Shown here: positions 57,152 through 64,000 of the stretch, piece after piece
Position numbering within the stretch: the stretch's first letter is position 1
Layout of the letters: every line of letters starts with the position of its first letter
DNA from: Bimuria novae-zelandiae CBS 107.79
Lineage: Eukaryota; Ascomycota; Dothideomycetes; Pleosporales; Didymosphaeriaceae
Length of the DNA: 64,000 bases
Reading direction: 5' to 3'
NCBI GenBank assembly: GCA_010015655.1
Contig: ML976802.1
Location: 24,131-88,130 of the forward strand
Position numbers and translations under genes: made by a program
The notes under the pieces: model-generated
Database searches by the model: none
What the model was told of the DNA's origin: nothing
What the model saw: only the letters and a program-made list of their open reading frames with translations

Positions 57152-58037
57152 ATGGCGCCTCCAAACGACAGAAAGGCGATATTGGAAAATCTGCGAACGT
57201 CGATCGCTGATGGTAATGTTATTGTCGGAGCCGGAGCCGGCATTGGGTTGTCGGCAAAATTTATCGAGCAAGGCGGCGGCGACCTGATCATCATCTATAA
57301 TAGCGGCCGCTTCCGCATGGCCGGTCGAGGTTCTTTGGCGGGCCTGATGCCATACGGAAATGCGAATGATGTCGTATTGGAAATGGTAGGTTGCATGGCG
57401 GATCTTGAGACGAAAAGCTAAGTTGTTGAAGGCAAACGAAGTACTTCCTGTGGTAAAGAAGACCCCAGTATTGGCTGGCGTGTGCGCCACCGATCCCTTC
57501 AGAGACATGGACCGCTTTCTCAAGCAATTAAAAGATCTTGGCTTTGCTGGTATTCAGAACTTCCCTACCGTGGGTCTCATCGACGGGCAATTCCGACAGG
57601 ATCTCGAAGAGACGGGCATGGGCTACGACGCAGAGGTTGAGCTCGTGAAAAAGGCACGTGAGCTAGACCTAATAAGTACCCCGTACGTCTTCAATGTAGA
57701 GGAAGCAAAGAAGATGAGCGAGGCCGGTGCCGATATTATTGTTGCGCATATGGGGCTTACAACTTCTGGATCCATTGGTGCGACAAGCAGGAAGAGCTTG
57801 GACGATTGTGTGAAGTTGATACAGGAGATCCGAGACGAGGCTGCGAAAGCAAGCCCAGATGTTATTGTCTTGTGCCATGGAGGACCGATCGCTAAGCCAG
57901 AGGATGCGGAGTACGTACTTTCGCGAACGAAGGGTGTGCATGGCTTTTACGGCGCGAGCTCGATGGAACGGTTACCCGTCGAGGAAGCGATCACAAACAT
58001 CACAATAACGTTCAAGAATTTGAAACCTAGCTCATAG
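57152..58037 (+). CDS. TIM-barrel protein of the Tm-1 C-terminal / PEP-hydrolase-like family
   Basis: Exons 57152-57385 and 57432-58037 flank a 46-base phase-0 intron (GTAGGT donor, GTTGAAG acceptor) and give 279 residues. Exon 1 reads [20 protein letters not shown], then [20 protein letters not shown] and [14 protein letters not shown]. Exon 2 reads [20 protein letters not shown], then [19 protein letters not shown] and, near the end, [19 protein letters not shown]. This is the TIM-barrel family seen as the C-terminal part of Tm-1-type proteins and annotated in bacteria as phosphoenolpyruvate-hydrolase-like. An in-frame upstream ATG at 57038 exists. I prefer 57152 because [15 protein letters not shown] looks like the family start. 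Head-to-head with the UPF0261 gene. No signal peptide. Confidence 0.88.
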
Positions 58038-58135
58038 TCAATCGAACCTGATCTGGTGGACAACATTAGCGTGCAAATCCCGTCGCCCTACGTTGTGGTC
58101 TCTCATGCGACCTCCGACTTATTCAGCTTTGCAGC

Positions 58136-58590
58136 TCACCTTTTCCAGATATTTGGTCCAGGCATCTTATATCCGATAACATTATCCCCAAGCCCAGGCG
58201 CAAGGTACCTTTTCAACATCTCTTCCGGCACCGGAAAGCTCACCGTGGGCTCCGGTTCGTTAGCAGCTCCACCTTCCCAACAATCTCCGCCTGCGCACAG
58301 CCCGCGTAAAACTGAATAGCATTTCCTGCATGCAGATACACAGAGTCTATCCTCAAAAAATTAAACCGCGAGTCATTACCGGAACCGTGAAGTTATACTG
58401 CAGAGAGGCGTAAGCGTATTAGCCAGATAGAGTAGGCTCTGATACACACCTCTCTGAATTGCACCTCGACCGGCTCTTCCGACGTGAACGAACAGTTTGC
58501 GCAGCTGGAAAATCCACACGGAATCTGGTATAAGATGTCTACTATTACATTCTACCACCCCTCGTCGAATCATCTGACAAATGTACAGCC
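58136..58590 (-). pseudogene. AA9 (GH61) lytic polysaccharide monooxygenase, degenerate C-terminal part
   Basis: On the minus strand, ending at TGA 58138-58136, a readable tail is GGAANEPEPTVSFPVPEEML and then LGDNVIGYKMPGPNIWKR. One base out of frame before it comes RIDSVYLHAGNAIQFYAGCA and QAEIVG. Before that, with stops, is NFTVPVMTRG near 58395-58365. LR-x-x-x-x-x-LHAG...QFY-x-x-CAQ-x-x-V is the conserved second half of AA9 copper monooxygenases, including the active-site Gln and Tyr and a disulphide Cys. The first half with the N-terminal His brace is not found. This is a frame-shifted remnant of a cellulose-active secreted enzyme. Sequence between 58480 and 58590 may belong but is uncertain. 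Confidence 0.5.
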
Positions 58591-58734
58591 ACAACCGACA
58601 CCGAGTTCGCGAGCCGATCAACGCGACAGCTTCCCCTCTTGTGTCTACCTACGGTAGCACTAACGAACATGAACTGATCCAAACCGAATACTAAATTACT
58701 AGACTAGACCTACAAGACAAAGAAAGGCTCAGAA

Positions 58735-59950
58735 GGTTTGTTAAATCGTCCAGACGCTTCTTGTGGAGCGACGTCTAAGGACCAGCAGCACCAAAAAGCT
58801 CCTTTCTCCGACTCCATCTACGACGTTGAGAAGCTGTATCCTTTCGCACACAAAGCCACGACTTTTGCAATGAATCTAAACAGGGCCGTCACAGAGATGA
58901 CGAATTAGAAAGCAGTTCAGGCTTTGGACCTGCGTTGATGTTCTCAAGATTTCAAGCCGTGTTACCACTGCTCTTGAGGATGCGAGGAATATCGATGTTG
59001 GTGCCATCCTACGCAATGTGGAAGACCTCGCAAAATCAATCGCATCCGACCTAAGCGCAGTCCGAGCCGACAGAGATGACCGACCTGCCTGGGCCGTATT
59101 GGATGAAGCCGAGAGGCAAGCGCTGTCATTCGCCAAGACTTTTTCAAATACGCATAAAGAAAAACACTATAGATGATGGTTCTACCCTTGAAAAGAGCGA
59201 TGCAAATAAGTAACAGGTATTTCGGTTTCTAGCTATTGCTGACATCACTGAAGGCACCTTTAAAAAACAAAAGCAAACGGAAGAGAAGACTCAGGCAAAG
59301 GCCACAGCTGATAAAAGGCGCAAAGAGTTGTCTCAAGAATTCACCCGGGCTGTGAAGTCAGCGGTTGCGAAATGTATCCAAGATGTTCCAGGAGTATGCA
59401 AATTCGGAGCACCGTTAAGCAACACAGGGAAGGAATGGTATTTGTTGCACTATCGGGCAGTCTACAAGATGTCGGATCTGGTTACCCTCATCAGCTAGCA
59501 AAATATGGACAAGATGCTTCGCGACGCTGGTTATGACGTCGATGAACTGCTCGAATATCCCGGCATCCCAAACCCGATACCGCGCCTGGATTCGTCGGTC
59601 ACACAAAGGTTCTAGCTATTGCGTGTCAGATAGCACAGGAACGGGATGTAGGGGAGAAACGGGAGCAAAACAGTATCTTGGGCAGCGATAGGCCGATTTC
59701 GCTCCCAACAGTCTGTCGGAGAGCGCCGCGGCTACTACTGGTATCCCTACGCAAGATTTTAGCTCTGCCAACCGTCATAAACCTGCAGGTGATGTTCCTT
59801 TTACTCCACAAGATAACCCCCGCGATATTTTCCTTGTGGAAAAGGGTCTGAGTACAGATCAAAACGGCGATAAGCACCACCCAAATGATGGCTCAACCAA
59901 ATATGGCCTTTCCAACAACACTGGGGGTGATTCAGTTATCATTTAGGACC
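58735..59950 (+). pseudogene. Degenerate gene of unknown function
   Basis: Stretches with protein-like sequence follow each other on the plus strand in shifting frames. First is APFSDSIYDVEKLYPFAHKA from about 58797, then VTTALEDARNIDVGAILRNV and DLAKSIASDLSAVRADRDDR to about 59155. Last comes ADKRRKELSQEFTRAVKSAV, then GKEWYLLHYRAVYKMSDLVT near 59300-59495 and DAGYDVDELLEYPGIPNP to about 59600. Stops (TAG, TGA) and shifts separate them. The sequence is helical and charged, without a signal peptide or domain I recognise. After about 59620 the reading is poor. Possibly a dispensable accessory gene under decay. Confidence 0.4.
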
Positions 59951-60968
59951 CTTGATTGACGGATTAGGTGAGTTACATGACCTGCCTTGATTTTGCAGCT
60001 CGTTTCCGCTAAACTTGCAATGCAGGATAGGGTTTGCTTCTCAGTCTTCATCCTACCAATGATATTTGCGGATACTGATTGTGACAAACGACTTCCAACT
60101 ATTACAGCCTTTTTTCATAAAGGCCAGGCCCAGATAAGAAGCTCCTGCGCCATTGATCCTAGTATGCATCGTAGGTCAGGAGTAGATGTTTGGACCATTC
60201 AAGGAGGAGTCCGCTCTGGGTTTCTTAGTTCGTGACTGTTAATTCATAGAGAACAACGAAAATTCATTCCAATGCGATCTGCTTTGTTTCCGGTAAGTTG
60301 AGGTGCTAGCAACCCTAAGTTGGTCCGACTGGCCCTTGTCTTTTGCTTACTTATTAAGCCGCTTTAAACTAGGAATACAACCCGAATTAGGAAACTACAG
60401 AAAAATCTAGGTTCTCTTGGAAGAGTTCTTCTCTTGATTTAGCCGTCGAATTTGGCCGGATACTTGTCATGCGATCTAACTGGCCATCGCAGATGTCTTT
60501 ACAGTAGATTATCTTCGAATAACACTGCCAGATTGATTCACCAGTGTCGATATCTTAAGCGTATGTGTGGTAAAGTTCTTATGAACAGACCGATTTGAAG
60601 CACGTACCTAAGAGATGGCATAAATAATTTAACAGATTGTTCCTGGCAAGCCAAGAAGAATTTGGAGCTCGCGCGCTCTTATATCAGTTTAAATATCCAC
60701 AGAAGCTTCTGCACGTGGCTGGTATTGGACGCCGGTGATGCCATTTGACGCCGGCGACGCCATCACCGTGATGCAAGATTTTACTTGGCCGGCTCCCTTC
60801 CCAGTCATATAAAGACTCGACACTCGAACACCTCCCATACAAACGTCTCCTGAGTTTTCTTTAGCCTCTTAACTAGAAGTGATAATTGCTTACGAGAACA
60901 ATCATCGGTACGTGTACACTCGAAAGGTCCTCTAGAGGGTGTTAACACATCCCTCCGCACGAGCAAAT
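59951..60968. other. Intergenic sequence, nothing recognised
   Basis: About 1 kb of ordinary to AT-rich composition. A short direct repeat, GACGCCGGTGATGCCAT and GACGCCGGCGACGCCAT, lies at about 60730-60767. No gene supported. Confidence 0.4.
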
Positions 60969-62160
60969 ATGGCGGATAAATGCCTTGGTCGCCACACGCC
61001 ACCCGAGGCACCCGACGATCAAACACCAAGTATTCACTCCCAGAAGATGTTAGATACACGACAATCGGCTCTTCACCGTCAAAGCGCCACAAGCTATAGC
61101 GGAATGGGAAGTCAAGTGACTCCCGCGATGAACCTCCAGTCCGCCGCAGCTACCAGCGGTCCTCGTACAGCAGATACCGTTGGCGGTGCTTTGGAAACTA
61201 CCGAGAGTTCCGTATTTCGGCATTCTGGAGGAGATACTTCACGAGCGCGTAGGTTGCCTCCGTCCGAGCCGCCGCATGCTACGGCGTTCTGTCATGCTAA
61301 CAACATGCAGGTACCGAAATGGCTAGTGCTCAAGACCAAGACGTGGAAAAGAACGAATACGAACGCTTTGAAGCGCATGGCGATACTGGCCACTGCTCTC
61401 AGGTACCGAGGAAGCAGGTGTCGCGCGGAGAAGATGTGTCTCAGTCACTCAGCTCAAGCTGTATTTTCCAGCATCAGTATGATCCTTCTGGACAATGACC
61501 GACTGGCTTCGGGTAGATAGGCGGACAACTCCCATGAAACGAGCGGACGCGCTTCACGCAACGCAACCTCCTGCGACGCCGAAGGACGTCAAGCCACAAT
61601 ACCTCGAAAACGTTACGGCAGATCTTATTTGACGTGCCTCAACAATCAAAAATATCTTGCAGGACACAGCCCGACGTACTTTTCGCGCTGCGGCAGATAC
61701 TCGTATTGCAACATAAACCTAGCGGACAATAGACCTGTGTACATTCTTCGACGCAGCCAAGGACGAGGCCGTGGATACCATAGGCGAAGATGACGCTGCT
61801 CTCCAGAAGTTGACCGGTAAGATCGAGGCTCTACTCCAGGAGTGGAACGGGCCATCCGAGGTTGTGCTATCTGGCGACCGTTCTGAGTCTCAAGACTTCA
61901 AACCGCTTTTCAGCACTTACTTTACCTCCGAGCTGCTATAGTTATGCACATTGCTCTTCGTGGCATGTCAGATGTCGCGGGGATGCTAGACATAGGAAGC
62001 CTGGACCTGAACTTGACTGAAAACAACGCTTTTTAGACTTCGTACTCTGACGTACTCCGCGATGCAAAAGCAACACATTAACATTTTCGCGAGCTTGTTC
62101 ATGAAATGGTTCATTCAAATGGCAGTCACATGGATGCCTTGCCCTAGGCTCGCTCTAGTG
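60969..62160 (+). pseudogene. Degenerate gene of unknown function, Ser/Thr/Gln-rich N-terminus
   Basis: ATG 60969 opens MADKCLGRHTPPEAPDDQTP and a polar, low-complexity region rich in Ser, Thr, Gln and Pro to about residue 115. Around 61310 the readable sequence moves to another frame (MASAQDQDVEKNEYERFEAH), and it ends in stops near 61500. Further protein-like sequence lies at about 61746-61940 (DAAKDEAVDTIGEDDAALQK, then LLQEWNGPSEVVL). I recognise no domain. A missed intron could explain one frame change, but several stops remain. It borders the RIP-mutated block at 62.2 kb. Confidence 0.35.
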
Positions 62161-62209
62161 CTAGCGATCTTATATCTTCTAGGCTTCAGAAACACGTGCG
62201 CAAGGGAGT

Positions 62210-63200
62210 AAGTAGGGATAACATAATTTATTAAAAAATTAGTGTTAAGACATTAAAGGACGGAAATTAAAAATAATATTATAATTTTTAGTAAAAATAA
62301 ATATAAAAATACCTACTAAGTAAGTGGCGCAGGCAAGCGAGTAGCGCACCCCATTAACTTTTTTAATTTATTACCTATTAACTATAATGGCTTAAATAAC
62401 TACTATTTCATTACCTTATAATAAAGCTAATATATGCATAGCAATCTTAGCTATTAATTATAATTAAACTTAAAGTAAAAGTAGTGCTCCTATAATATAT
62501 AAAGTTAATAAAACTACGTCCTGCTACTAATGCGCTACTATTACTACGCGACGTAATTATAATCCTAAATTAAAAAAGCTTATAAAGCTAGACGGGGAAG
62601 TAATTATTAGGTCTATACGTAACCTAGATTAATAAGAATTTCTATTATTAAGCCCCTTTAAGTATTTAGTCTAAAGGAGATAAGAGTTCATTCTCGGGTA
62701 GGAGTACTATAAGGCAAGATAGAAGTATTAATAGCTTATACTAATTAATAGGGCGTTAGTATTAAAATAAAGTATATTAATTTAAATTAAGAAGAGTCTA
62801 AGTTGAATATAAATAATAAATTAAAAATACGGCTAAATACAAAGATAGTCTTTGTTTTTAAGCTCTTATATACTTAGCTAATTTAAAGTGCTTAAGGCGA
62901 GTATAGCGAGCAAGTATAATACCTTTATATTTTTGTTTAATTTACTCCAGTTAAGCTTCGTAGGTAATTACGTAACTCTATTATACTGTACGACTATTAG
63001 TTACTATAAAACCTATAGGCGTCCCAGAGCCTAGCTAGGTAATACTATAGTGGGGTAACCAAAAAAATTCCTTTAAATACCGATTTAAAACTTTAATATT
63101 ATATGTATGGGGCTAGGTGATTAAGGAGCTAAATGTGCTAAAAGAATACTTATAAATATAATAGAAAGTCTAAAGTTAAGCTTTAGACGTTAAACTTATA
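62210..63200 (+). mobile_element. RIP-mutated pogo-like transposon fragment (element J)
   Basis: From ATG 62389 the frame, with stops, reads ITTISLPYNKANICIAILA, then TTRRNYNPKLKKLIKLDGEV and IIRSIRNLD. This resembles the psq plus CENP-B-type helix-turn-helix N-terminus of pogo/Tigger-like transposases. The rest (to about 63190) is AT-rich and unreadable. No ends or target duplication are identified. Confidence 0.4.
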
Positions 63201-64000
63201 TATCTAAGGTGTCAGATTAACAACTTCAACGGCCTTAGGCATGTTACAAGGAAGGTGCGTGTGCGGAGGAGCGAGCATTCTGTCAATAGTTATCAAGGCC
63301 TCTATCGTGTTGCAAAACACTATGTGTATGGAGCGAACCCCATATGGGACTAGCTTCCATACCCCGCGATATACTTCACTCCTTAGTAGATAGAACGAGA
63401 AAACAAGCATCAATTAACCTAATGTAACTTGTTATTAAGTATTTCCTTTTAGCACTAGTGCAACAAGTCTTCCTAACACTAATTAGTAATCGCGAGAAGC
63501 TATTATAGATAGTAAGGAAGAAGAGACAGGCTATTAATAACCTAACGTAAGAAATCTTGGGTTAATGTAGACTGTGCTAAGAATAGAGCAAGGCAGAGAT
63601 AACACGAAGCACTCTTAACTAATCTCTAAAGTTACTAATTTAGGCTAATCCACGGACACAGAGCGCGTCAGCAACGTATTATAATTTACTATATAAATGT
63701 TTTTAGATAACCTAGTTACGTACACTAACACACGTTAGAAACAACTAACTAACAAGATAACTATATTAATAACGAGTTAACACTGCTAGTATAATAGTAG
63801 ATAACTAAAGTAGCGATAGCGTAGTAGATAATGCTAATACTTAAGCTTAAGCTTAACTACGCGATAATTAGTTAGAGCATAGCTTAAGTAAACGCTAGGA
63901 AGCTACTTCGCGCTAGGCTAAATACACTATAAAGTACCTTATAGGAGACTGCCTATATCTAGTGGCGCTAGAATCTGTTAACACATCTCTCTAGGACGTA
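63201..64000. other. Short unmutated patch then RIP-like sequence to the window edge
   Basis: 63205-63415 has ordinary composition and no recognised gene. From 63420 onward the sequence is rich in TAG, TAA and CTA and is probably another repeat continuing past the window. A possible LTR start, TGTCAGATTAAC near 63211, cannot be tested without the other end. Confidence 0.4.

Noticed and set aside
63201..63420. Possible LTR starting near 63211
   Set aside because: No partner LTR, target duplication or primer site can be seen before the window ends.

Overview
The window looks like a filamentous ascomycete chromosome, probably a Dothideomycete of the Pleosporales type. That placement is inference from three things: short 45-60 nt introns with GTAAGT-like donors and CTRAC-like branch points; fungal gene families such as a Zn2Cys6 regulator, GH76, AA9 and subtilases; and large blocks of transposons destroyed by RIP-style C-to-T mutation, where CAA/CAG/TGG codons have become stops and TAG, TAA and CTA abound. 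Normal-composition gene islands alternate with RIP-mutated transposon blocks. Apart from transposase and retrotransposon remnants, about half of the recognisable host genes are themselves broken.

Layout. 0.5-2.5 kb: broken CorA-like membrane protein. 3.8-5.5 kb: intact FHS-type sugar/H+ symporter of the major facilitator superfamily. 6.7-10.8 kb: divergent pair of a Zn2Cys6 regulator and a monocarboxylate-transporter-like MFS gene, each with one nonsense codon, sharing a promoter with CCG-N3-CGG elements. 12.0-13.0 kb: G-rich minisatellite running into a gene for a GxxxG-repeat protein. 13.8-23.8 kb: three DNA transposons, one nested in another. 23.9-29.1 kb: complete Copia LTR element, followed by a small island with a cysteine-rich gene (29.1-29.5 kb). 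30.8-43.8 kb: LINE fragment, a Copia element carrying a second Copia in its integrase, then a third Copia reduced to gag and leader. 43.8-46.2 kb: pogo/Fot1 element and an adjoining MITE-like repeat. 46.7-49.2 kb: subtilase pseudogene. 50.3-53.7 kb: hAT element with perfect 8-bp target duplication. 54.0-58.0 kb: three intact genes, namely a GPI-anchored GH76 mannanase and a head-to-head pair encoding the two halves of a Tm-1-like protein. 58.1-62.2 kb: degenerate genes, including an AA9 C-terminus. 62.2-64.0 kb: another RIP-mutated repeat.

The most interesting observation is that the Tc1/mariner-type elements at 13.8-17.2 and 18.8-22.4 kb share one plan. Each has a transposase gene and a second, convergent gene for an unfamiliar protein with the same cysteine motif and the same C-terminal FFNQ-type domain. 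In the second element, 195-bp inverted repeats end just upstream of both start codons, so one promoter could serve both genes. A second cross-element pattern is that RIP stops inside the terminal repeats. In the Copia at 23.9-29.1 kb only the inner half of each LTR is mutated.
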